Shown here piece after piece: positions 1 to 6,106 of a stretch of 7,140 nucleotides of DNA. This DNA comes from Planctomycetaceae bacterium (GTDB taxonomy: Bacteria; Planctomycetota; Planctomycetia; Pirellulales; Pirellulaceae). The DNA lies in NCBI GenBank assembly GCA_024642765.1, contig JAHEAM010000197.1, forward strand, positions 1-7,140, given 5' to 3'. The first letter of the stretch is position 1. Each line of letters begins with the position of its first letter. The position numbers and the translations under genes are program-made. The notes under the pieces were generated by a model. It did not search any database. It saw only the letters and a list, made by a program, of their open reading frames with translations, and was not told where the DNA came from.

Positions 1-2
1 TA

Positions 3-518
3 TCGACGTGGGCCAAAGCCATGGGCGGTGGCCTCCCGATCGGAGCGGTGATTGGCAAGGCCGAGGTGATGGATGGCGCTCAGCCCGGAACAATCGGCGG
101 AACGTACACAGGCAACCCTGTTGCGTGTGCGGCTGCCTTGGCTGCCATCAGCGAAATGGAACGACAAAACCTCTGTGTTCGTGCCGAAATAGTCGGCGCG
201 CAAGTCATGGCCAAATTTCATGAACTGCAGAAAGAATTTCCGACCTGGATCGGTGATGTGCGTGGGCTCGGAGCAATGGTTGCCATGGAATTGGTCGAGA
301 ATAGCGATCCGAACCGACCTGCCACGAAGCTGGTTACTGAAACCCTCAAGCGCTGCATCCAGAAGGGACTCTTGGTGATCAGCTCAGGAACCTATTCGAA
401 CGTTGTTCGATTCCTAGCTCCACTCGTGATCAGCGATGAAGAATTGACTCGCGGTCTTGAAATATTGGCGACCGAATTACGATCTGTCATCAATAGTTCC
501 CTCGTGGCAACGGCATAG
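3..518 (+). CDS. Class III PLP aminotransferase, GabT-like (5' truncated by window edge)
   Basis: This is the C-terminal part, about 171 codons, of a fold-type-I aminotransferase that would move an omega-amino group (GABA, beta-alanine, putrescine-type or similar donors) to a keto acid in the cytosol. The frame is open from the left edge, so the true start lies outside; the Met at 21 is internal. The first visible residues, STWAKAMGGGLPIGAV, match the PLP-lysine segment of GabT-type enzymes, with the Schiff-base Lys encoded at 15-17. Next come GTYTGNPVACAAAL (the conserved G-T-x-x-GNP-x-A block) and GDVRGLGAMVAMEL, then the usual C-terminal small domain ending in a TAG stop. Length after the lysine fits the family (GabT is about 425 residues in all). 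The nitrilase-family gene follows after 102 bp on the same strand. Class III membership is secure. The substrate is not: GABA, putrescine, ornithine and beta-alanine aminotransferases are hard to separate from this part alone. Confidence 0.93.
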   Translation, partial: STWAKAMGGGLPIGAVIGKAEVMDGAQPGTIGGTYTGNPVACAAALAAISEMERQNLCVRAEIVGAQVMAKFHELQKEFPTWIGDVRGLGAMVAMELVENSDPNRPATKLVTETLKRCIQKGLLVISSGTYSNVVRFLAPLVISDEELTRGLEILATELRSVINSSLVATA

Positions 519-540
519 GTCTTACACGGACGCGAGTTGG

Positions 541-570
541 TTGAAAAAGTAAAGTTTGTAACGACATAAC
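541..570 (+). promoter_or_regulatory. Weak sigma70-like promoter candidate upstream of the nitrilase-family gene
   Basis: In the 102-bp gap after the aminotransferase, TTGAAA (541-546, five of six matches to the -35 consensus) is followed 18 bp later by CATAAC (565-570, four of six matches to the -10 consensus), in an AT-rich stretch. This would leave a leader of roughly 40-45 nt before the start at 621. Such matches arise often by chance in AT-rich gaps and the host's promoter consensus is unknown, so this is only a candidate for an internal promoter. Confidence 0.2.
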
Positions 571-606
571 AATTAATCTACATAGGCTGGCATTTTCACT
601 GCAGCC

Positions 607-615
607 AAAAAGGAA
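607..615 (+). promoter_or_regulatory. Ribosome-binding site for the nitrilase-family gene
   Basis: The purine run AAAAAGGAA ends 5 nt before the ATG at 621. It contains AGGA, complementary to the 3' end of 16S rRNA, and supports 621 as the start. A small 5-bp inverted pair (GGCTG at 585-589, CAGCC at 602-606, 12-nt loop) lies directly upstream; it could be chance. Confidence 0.6.
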
Positions 616-620
616 ACACG

Positions 621-1553
621 ATGACACCATTCGCAATTGGCGGACTTCAGTTGACAACTTCAGGACTGCGTGACAACTTGCCCTATATTCAGGCAAAACT
701 TGATTACTTTATGTATCTGTTCCCTTGGGTACAAATGGTCGTCTTTAGTGAATTGGCCGCCTATGGACCGAACCCAGCGAAGGCCGAGCCATTGCCCGGA
801 CCGGCAGAGCGCAAGTTTCAAGAGATGGCGGCCAGGCACAAAATCTGGGTCATCAACGGATCACTTGTGGAATTGGTTGGTGAGCAGCGATACAACACAC
901 TGTCTGTGATCGATCCAACTGGCAAAGTTATCGCGCGATATCGCAAAATGTTTCCCTTCTTGCCTTATGAAGAAGGTATCACTTGCGGCAATGAGTTTGT
1001 ACTCTTTGACGTACCTGATGTGGGTCGATTCGGCGTTTCGATTTGTTATGACATGTGGTTTCCAGAGACGTCGCGAACGTTGGTCGCCATGGGAGCCGAA
1101 GTCATTCTGCACCCTACCCTGACAACGACAATCGATCGCGATGTTGAGCTTTCAATCGTTCGCGCTACGGCCGCGACGAATCAGTGTTTCATGGTTGATA
1201 TCAATGGTGCGGGTGATGGCGGAAATGGCAAATCGATTATCTGTGGTCCGGCCGGCGATGTTCTTCACCAATTCGGCCATGGCGAAGAATTAGTCCCTTT
1301 GGAGATCGACCTCGAACGCGTGCGTCGCTACCGTGAAGTCGGTTTGCGTGGCCTTGGACAGCCTTTAAAAAGTTTTCGCGATTCACATGTTAAGTTTCCT
1401 GTTTACGGTGAAACAGGTGTGGCGAGCGAGTATCTGAACAAACTGGGTCCATTGACGAAAATGACCCGAGGATCGCGGGCCGGACTGCAAGGCTCTGACA
1501 CGGTCGTTGAGAAAGAGGCAATACCATCAGTCGTTCCTCCGCTGGCACAATAG
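621..1553 (+). CDS. Carbon-nitrogen hydrolase (nitrilase superfamily), amidase-type
   Basis: This 310-residue protein is a cytosolic hydrolase of the nitrilase superfamily, which cleaves non-peptide C-N bonds such as amides and carbamoyl amines. The full catalytic triad is visible in the right order: Glu44 in VVFSELAAYG, Lys109 in RYRKMFPF, and nucleophile Cys142 in VSICYDMWFPE. A second Glu (Glu118, in PYEEG) sits where the family's extra active-site acid is found. The rest follows the alpha-beta-beta-alpha sandwich plan: GAEVILHPT after the nucleophile, RATAATNQCFMVDING, and KSIICGPAGDVL. Residues after about 270 look like a low-conservation tail rich in Gly, Ser, Val and Pro. No signal peptide or membrane segment is seen. 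The ATG at 621 has a good ribosome-binding site. Known superfamily members in amine pathways include N-carbamoylputrescine amidase, beta-ureidopropionase and 4-guanidinobutyramide hydrolase, and the neighbouring decarboxylase and aminotransferase make that kind of role plausible. An aliphatic-amidase or formamidase-like activity is the alternative. Superfamily is certain, substrate is not. Confidence 0.93.
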   Translation: MTPFAIGGLQLTTSGLRDNLPYIQAKLDYFMYLFPWVQMVVFSELAAYGPNPAKAEPLPGPAERKFQEMAARHKIWVINGSLVELVGEQRYNTLSVIDPTGKVIARYRKMFPFLPYEEGITCGNEFVLFDVPDVGRFGVSICYDMWFPETSRTLVAMGAEVILHPTLTTTIDRDVELSIVRATAATNQCFMVDINGAGDGGNGKSIICGPAGDVLHQFGHGEELVPLEIDLERVRRYREVGLRGLGQPLKSFRDSHVKFPVYGETGVASEYLNKLGPLTKMTRGSRAGLQGSDTVVEKEAIPSVVPPLAQ

Positions 1554-1617
1554 AGTCGATCGTTCTAGTCATTTCTAATTGCCCCAAGCAACTTAGACGA
1601 ATGGCCTTCTGCAACGA

Positions 1618-1645
1618 TTGATCTGCTGAAATTAGATTCGATAAA
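1618..1645 (+). promoter_or_regulatory. Very weak promoter candidate before the decarboxylase gene
   Basis: In the 112-bp gap 1554-1665, TTGATC (1618-1623) and GATAAA (1640-1645) are spaced by 16 bp and each matches four of six sigma70 consensus positions. The ATG at 1666 would be only about 14 nt downstream of the implied transcription start. The Shine-Dalgarno before 1666 is also weak (purine-rich GCGAAAGAAAC without a clear AGGA). Nothing else is recognisable in this gap. Confidence 0.13.
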
Positions 1646-1665
1646 ACACCAAGAGCGAAAGAAAC

Positions 1666-4479
1666 ATGAGCACCGACGGATCTCACGATTTTCATGACTT
1701 GTCTGATCTTGATCCCAAGCATGTTGCGATTTACAACGCTACTCGATTGCGGACGGACATTTGGCATTTCCTTCGTGACAGCGCGCGTCGACTGCGGCGA
1801 ATTCAGAACGATTTGAAGTTTGCCAATGAGCGCGTTTGGTTGACCTCGGCATGTGCTGATGTTTTTGATTTTTTGATTCCATTGGAAGACTACTTTTCAT
1901 TTCCAGGTCCGACGGCTTTGCAACAAATCCGAGCAAGTTTCGATCGTCAACATTTTGACGATTTCGCTCGTCAAACAATGCGTTTGGTTCGGATGATGGC
2001 AAATGGAGCCTATCGCCGGCTGGATCTGGCGTCCTCGCGCTTGCGCGATTATGCGGATTTGCTCAATGTGGCCAAACTGAGCGAAGAAATTCACACACGT
2101 ATTCGTCAGGAAAATCGGCTCTACTTTGAAACACTTGTGGTGGATGATGTTTCTGTAAGTGAAGGTGACATTCGGCAACAAATGCGTGGACTGAGACGGC
2201 TGAATGATCCTTTCATCTACGAGGTCGTAGTTGCCGAGAGCTTTGAAGACGCGTTGATCGCTGCAGTCCTGAATCCCAATATTCAAAGTGTTTTGATTCG
2301 ATTTAGCTTTCCGTTTCGAACGACCAAGGAGTTGCGGTTGCTGGATGAAATTCACACGATTCTGGAAACTGATATTGAAGATGTCGAGTCGATGAGCGGC
2401 ACTGAGCGCAGCCTTTTATTGGGCAGCATGCTTAAAAAGCTACGCCCCGAGCTCGATCTATTCTTGGTAACGGACGCGCCAGTTGAAGATGTCGTCGGTC
2501 AGCCAAGTCGCGACTTCCGCCGACTGTTCTACTTGGTCGAAGACTATCGTGAGGTTCACTTAAGCATCATCAAACGCCTTCAAGAACGTTTCGAAACCCC
2601 TTTTTTTACCGCCCTCAGACGTTACAGTCAAAAGCCCACGGGCATGTTTCATGCGTTGCCGATTTCGCATGCAGCAACAATCACCAAAAGCCATTGGATT
2701 CGCGACCTAGGTGAATTTTATGGGCACAATATATTCGAAGCGGAGACATCGGCGACAACTGGCGGCCTCGATTCGTTGTTGCAGCCTCATGGCTCTCTGC
2801 GCGAAGCTCAAGAACTCTCCGCACGCGCTTTCGGCTCAAAGCGAACGTACTTCGTAACCAATGGTACGTCGACGGCGAATAAGATTGTCATGCAGGCATT
2901 GATTCGTCCCGATGACATCGTCCTAATGGCGCACGACTGCCACAAGTCACATCATTATGCTGTCATTCTAGGTGGTGCAAAACCGATTTTCCTCGATGCC
3001 TATCCATTATCGGAATATTCGATGTATGGCGGTGTTCCCATTACTGAAATCAAGAAACACCTGTTGGCGCTGAAACGCGAAGGAAAGCTCGATCAGGTTC
3101 GAATGTTGTTGCTGACAAATATTACTTTCGATGGAATTGCCTACGATCCGATTTCCGTCATGCAAGAAGTCCTGGCGATCAAGCCAGACATCATCTTTTT
3201 GTGGGATGAGGCTTGGTGTGCTTACGCAAGGTTTGCACCGATTCTGCGTCGCCGGACTGCAATGTGGGCCGCAGCCAAGTTGCGTGAAACGTTAGCTTCT
3301 AAGAGCTATGCTCATTCGTATCGTCATTGGAAAAAAGGATTCGATAAACTCGATCCCTTAGACGATGCAACCTGGATGCAATCCGGACTAATGGCCGATC
3401 CAGAATCCGCGCGGGTTCGCGTTTACGCGACGCACTCAACGCACAAAACACTTACGGCATTGCGCCAAGGCTCGATGATTCATGTGCATGACCAAGACTT
3501 TGAGCATCACGCTCGCAACGCCTTCAATGAAGCGTATATGACGCACACATCAACGTCACCGAATTACCAAATTTTGGCGACACTTGATGTGGGGCGACGG
3601 CAAGTTGAACTTGAAGGTTATGATCTAGTTGGTCGTAGTATCTCATTGGCGATGATGTTGCGGGAACGCATTGATGCCGACGAATTGCTGTCAAAGTACT
3701 TTAGCGTCTTGGCCCCTTCCGATATGATCCCAGTGGAATTCCGTCCGTCAAATATCGAAGCCTACTATGATCGTGAACAGGGATGGGGCCGAATGGATAA
3801 AGCCGCTCAAATGGATCAGTTTGTGCTTGATCCTACTCGCGTCACGCTCCACGTCGGGCGAACTGGGATGGACGGGGACACTTTCAAACAAATGTTGATG
3901 AATAAATACGATATTCAAATCAACAAAACCTCTCGCAACACCGTACTGTTCATGATCCACATCGGCATGTCGCGGGGAACGATCGCGCACTTGGTCAATG
4001 TGTTAACTCAAATTGCTCGAGATTTGGATGATCGCCTCGATCGTTGGAGTCAAATTGAACTGAAGCGTTTTAGTGAACAAGTGCAATCATTGACAACCGA
4101 ATTGCCACCCCTTCCGAATTTCAGTCATTTCCATCCAACATTCAAATCGGACAAGAATAGCAAAACCGCAGAAGGCGATATTCGGCGAGCCTTCTTTTTG
4201 GCATACGACGAGGCCAGCGTCGAGTATTTCAAATTGGATGATGGGGCATTAATGCAAGAAATTAATTCTGGTCGCGCAGTTGTTTCCGCTGGCTTCATTA
4301 CCCCATACCCACCCGGTTTTCCGGTCCTTGTTCCAGGGCAAGTGATTACGCGGGAGATTTTAGAGTATCTACTCGCGTTGGATGTAAAAGAAATCCACGG
4401 TTATGAGCCCGAATTTGGTATGCGAACATTTACGGAGAGAGCTTTGGAAAACGAATTCGCGAACAGCCAAGTCGCGTGA
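1666..4479 (+). CDS. Large PLP-dependent Orn/Lys/Arg decarboxylase homologue with extra regions
   Basis: This 937-residue protein belongs to the fold-type-I basic amino acid decarboxylases (LdcI, AdiA and SpeC group), which make cadaverine, agmatine or putrescine with release of CO2. Order of parts: residues 1 to about 170, a mostly helical extension I do not recognise; about 180-305, a possible divergent wing-like domain (FEDALIAAVL near 192); about 311-760, the PLP domain; about 800-937, the C-terminal domain with PYPPGFPVLVPGQ at 880-892. PLP-site signatures are intact: FVTNGTSTANK at 396-406, His426 in CHKS (ring stacking), Asp514 in WDEAW (pyridine nitrogen), and Schiff-base Lys594 in ATHSTHK, followed by FNEAYMTHTSTSP at 620-632. 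Three points are odd. The family's PGHxGG motif is replaced by LPISHAAT (331-338). There are 80 residues from Asp514 to Lys594 against about 37 in E. coli LdcI (recalled numbering). Total length exceeds the usual 710-760. Decarboxylase chemistry is likely; the substrate is open. The gene lies between the nitrilase and ATP-grasp genes, 112 bp from each. Confidence 0.92.
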   Translation: MSTDGSHDFHDLSDLDPKHVAIYNATRLRTDIWHFLRDSARRLRRIQNDLKFANERVWLTSACADVFDFLIPLEDYFSFPGPTALQQIRASFDRQHFDDFARQTMRLVRMMANGAYRRLDLASSRLRDYADLLNVAKLSEEIHTRIRQENRLYFETLVVDDVSVSEGDIRQQMRGLRRLNDPFIYEVVVAESFEDALIAAVLNPNIQSVLIRFSFPFRTTKELRLLDEIHTILETDIEDVESMSGTERSLLLGSMLKKLRPELDLFLVTDAPVEDVVGQPSRDFRRLFYLVEDYREVHLSIIKRLQERFETPFFTALRRYSQKPTGMFHALPISHAATITKSHWIRDLGEFYGHNIFEAETSATTGGLDSLLQPHGSLREAQELSARAFGSKRTYFVTNGTSTANKIVMQALIRPDDIVLMAHDCHKSHHYAVILGGAKPIFLDAYPLSEYSMYGGVPITEIKKHLLALKREGKLDQVRMLLLTNITFDGIAYDPISVMQEVLAIKPDIIFLWDEAWCAYARFAPILRRRTAMWAAAKLRETLASKSYAHSYRHWKKGFDKLDPLDDATWMQSGLMADPESARVRVYATHSTHKTLTALRQGSMIHVHDQDFEHHARNAFNEAYMTHTSTSPNYQILATLDVGRRQVELEGYDLVGRSISLAMMLRERIDADELLSKYFSVLAPSDMIPVEFRPSNIEAYYDREQGWGRMDKAAQMDQFVLDPTRVTLHVGRTGMDGDTFKQMLMNKYDIQINKTSRNTVLFMIHIGMSRGTIAHLVNVLTQIARDLDDRLDRWSQIELKRFSEQVQSLTTELPPLPNFSHFHPTFKSDKNSKTAEGDIRRAFFLAYDEASVEYFKLDDGALMQEINSGRAVVSAGFITPYPPGFPVLVPGQVITREILEYLLALDVKEIHGYEPEFGMRTFTERALENEFANSQVA

Positions 4480-4504
4480 CCAAAAAACACTTAGAACAAA
4501 AGCA

Positions 4505-4539
4505 AACCGCGTGAGCGGCGTGGCGATCTGAAAGCGGTT
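4505..4539 (+). other. Short GC-rich hairpin with GNRA-type loop in the decarboxylase to ATP-grasp gap
   Basis: CCGC-GTGA-GCGG at 4507-4518 would form a 4-bp stem closed by a GTGA (GNRA-class) tetraloop in RNA. The left arm can pair instead with a downstream copy: AACCGC (4505-4510) is the exact complement of GCGGTT (4534-4539) across a 23-nt loop. The two folds exclude each other. It lies 25 nt after the decarboxylase stop and about 40 nt before the next ribosome-binding site. There is no T-run after it, so it does not look like an intrinsic terminator. It could mark an mRNA processing or stability site, a dispersed genomic palindrome, or chance. The rest of the 112-bp gap shows nothing recognisable apart from the ribosome-binding site. 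Confidence 0.3.
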
Positions 4540-4580
4540 CACCTTTAGGATCACGACGTTAATGACAAATTTTATTTAGT

Positions 4581-4585
4581 GAGGT
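4581..4585 (+). promoter_or_regulatory. Ribosome-binding site for the ATP-grasp gene
   Basis: GAGGT lies 6 nt before the ATG at 4592, a good Shine-Dalgarno match and the clearest in the window. It supports 4592 as the start and suggests that this gene is translated independently of the decarboxylase, whose stop is 112 bp upstream. Confidence 0.65.
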
Positions 4586-4591
4586 CTCAAT

Positions 4592-6091
4592 ATGTCCACA
4601 ATTCAAGCTACTACTGAAAAACGCAAACTCCGCAACCTTTCTGATATCCGACTCTTCTTTCATCGTAACGAAACACCAATCTATTTCATCAGTGCGACCA
4701 ATTTCAATCTGCTCGGAATCGATGAATGGGTTCACGGCTTCAAGTACATTACTTACATCGATAGCTTTGATGGGCAACATCCAAATCTATTTTGCCCAGC
4801 TGAGATTCCGCATCAGCCCTTCACCTCGATTGAAGATATCAACAACTACTTATTAGAACACAAGGAAGTAGTCGACTTCATTCGCAGCAGGACAAAAGAC
4901 AGCTCCGCTGGTGCTGGGAAAGTTGTCTTTTTGTTTTTTGATGAGCAAACGGAGAAGCTCTGCAAACAACTTGATCTGGAAATTAGCTTCCCTCCCTCGA
5001 AGCTACGCACCGAAATTGACAACAAGATCATGACCACGCGGATCGGCAACAAGGCGGGAATCGCGAGTGTTCCTAACGTTTTAGGCAAAGTCACAAGTTA
5101 CGCCGAGTTGCGTGCACTAACACACGAACTGGGCGATGACCTCGTCGTCCAAACAGCGTTCGGCGATTCGGGACACACGACATTCTTTATTTCCAACGAA
5201 ACTGACTGGAACAAGTACGCTCCCGAAATCATCAACGATCCGGAAGTCAAAGTCATGAAACGAATTCGGTGCCGGGGCGCCGCACAAGAAGCTTGTGTGA
5301 CTCGTCACGGTACGATCGTCGGGCCGCTTATGACCGAACTGGTCGGTTTCAAAGAGCTTACGCCATATCGCGGTGGCTGGTGCGGCAACGAAGTGTTCGC
5401 TGATGCCTTCCCGCACGAAGTGCGACTTCAAGCTCGCGACATGACATTTCGATTTGGTGAACAATTGCGGGAGTTGGGCTATCGCGGCTACTTCGAACTC
5501 GACTTTCTCCGCGATTTGGATACGGATCAGTTGTATCTCGGCGAATTGAACCCACGTGTCACCGGCGCCAGTGCCATGACGAACCTGGCTGCGTTTGCAC
5601 ATGCGGATGCGCCGCTATTCTTGTTTCATTTATTGGAATTTGCCGACGTCGATTTCGATTTGGATGTGGATGCACTCAACGAACGTTGGGCTGACCCCGA
5701 GAATATTGACAGTTGGGGACAGCTCGTCATCAAGCACACGGCCGATTCAGTGGAGTTGATCACCGAAGCACCAAAATCAGGCATTTGGCGAATGAAAACT
5801 GATGGCTCGCTGGAATACGTGCGAATGCAGACGCACCGCCGCACTGTAGAAAACGAACGGGAGGCTTTCTTTTTGAGAATTGCCAAGCCGGGCGACTACA
5901 AGTACGAAGGCGCCGATCTTGGTATCCTGATTACACCCGGGCGCTTGATGACCGAAGATTTTGCGATGAATAATCGAGCGAAGGCGTGGACCAAAGCGAT
6001 TGTTGACAAATTTCAATCGCGTCCATTGCAACCTGTTGAAACACATGCGGCAGCTCAAGTTGCCGAAGTCGCTAACTTTAAAATGATGTGA
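4592..6091 (+). CDS. ATP-grasp ligase, biotin-carboxylase-like
   Basis: This 499-residue cytosolic protein is an ATP-grasp enzyme. The family activates a carboxylate as an acyl phosphate with ATP and couples it to an amine or other nucleophile. Residues 1 to about 135 form a preATP-grasp-like N-terminal domain. An ATP-binding segment starts at DNK (Lys145) and IGNKAGIASVP, the usual 'DK...aGIp.P' block. The glycine-rich loop is FGDSGHTT (190-197), and VMKRIRCRGAAQE follows. Metal-binding residues are in GYFELDF (Glu302, Asp304) and YLGELNPRVTG (Glu318, Asn320, Arg322), the family signature for Mg-ATP. About 350-499 is a C-terminal domain with a segment (ADLGILITPGRLM) that recalls biotin carboxylase C-terminal domains. 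The usual Lys just before the Gly-rich loop appears to be Gln187 (LVVQ). No biotin carboxyl carrier or carboxyltransferase gene is nearby, so real biotin carboxylation is unlikely; an amide or peptide ligase acting with the adjacent Ntn hydrolase is a better inference. Substrate unknown. Confidence 0.88.
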   Translation: MSTIQATTEKRKLRNLSDIRLFFHRNETPIYFISATNFNLLGIDEWVHGFKYITYIDSFDGQHPNLFCPAEIPHQPFTSIEDINNYLLEHKEVVDFIRSRTKDSSAGAGKVVFLFFDEQTEKLCKQLDLEISFPPSKLRTEIDNKIMTTRIGNKAGIASVPNVLGKVTSYAELRALTHELGDDLVVQTAFGDSGHTTFFISNETDWNKYAPEIINDPEVKVMKRIRCRGAAQEACVTRHGTIVGPLMTELVGFKELTPYRGGWCGNEVFADAFPHEVRLQARDMTFRFGEQLRELGYRGYFELDFLRDLDTDQLYLGELNPRVTGASAMTNLAAFAHADAPLFLFHLLEFADVDFDLDVDALNERWADPENIDSWGQLVIKHTADSVELITEAPKSGIWRMKTDGSLEYVRMQTHRRTVENEREAFFLRIAKPGDYKYEGADLGILITPGRLMTEDFAMNNRAKAWTKAIVDKFQSRPLQPVETHAAAQVAEVANFKMM

Positions 6092-6106
6092 TCGAATGAT
6101 TCGTCA

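Noticed and set aside
585..606. Small inverted pair GGCTG / CAGCC before the nitrilase ribosome-binding site
   Set aside because: A 5-bp stem with a 12-nt loop is expected by chance, and nothing else points to a riboswitch or attenuator.
1390..1767. Minus-strand open frame of 125 codons across the nitrilase-decarboxylase junction
   Set aside because: It overlaps both plus-strand genes, resembles no known family, and its apparent reading is not supported by a ribosome-binding site.
1897..2355. Minus-strand open frame of 152 codons inside the decarboxylase gene
   Set aside because: It lies wholly antisense to a gene with clear family motifs, has no recognisable domain, and is explained by the codon pattern of the plus strand.
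5117..5602. Minus-strand open frame of 161 codons inside the ATP-grasp gene
   Set aside because: The plus strand here encodes the Gly-rich loop and metal-binding motifs of the ATP-grasp domain, so the antisense frame is a shadow.
4592..6091. True acetyl-CoA or pyruvate carboxylase biotin carboxylase subunit
   Set aside because: No biotin carrier or carboxyltransferase partner is present, the usual Lys before the Gly-rich loop appears replaced by Gln, and the neighbours are amine and amide enzymes.
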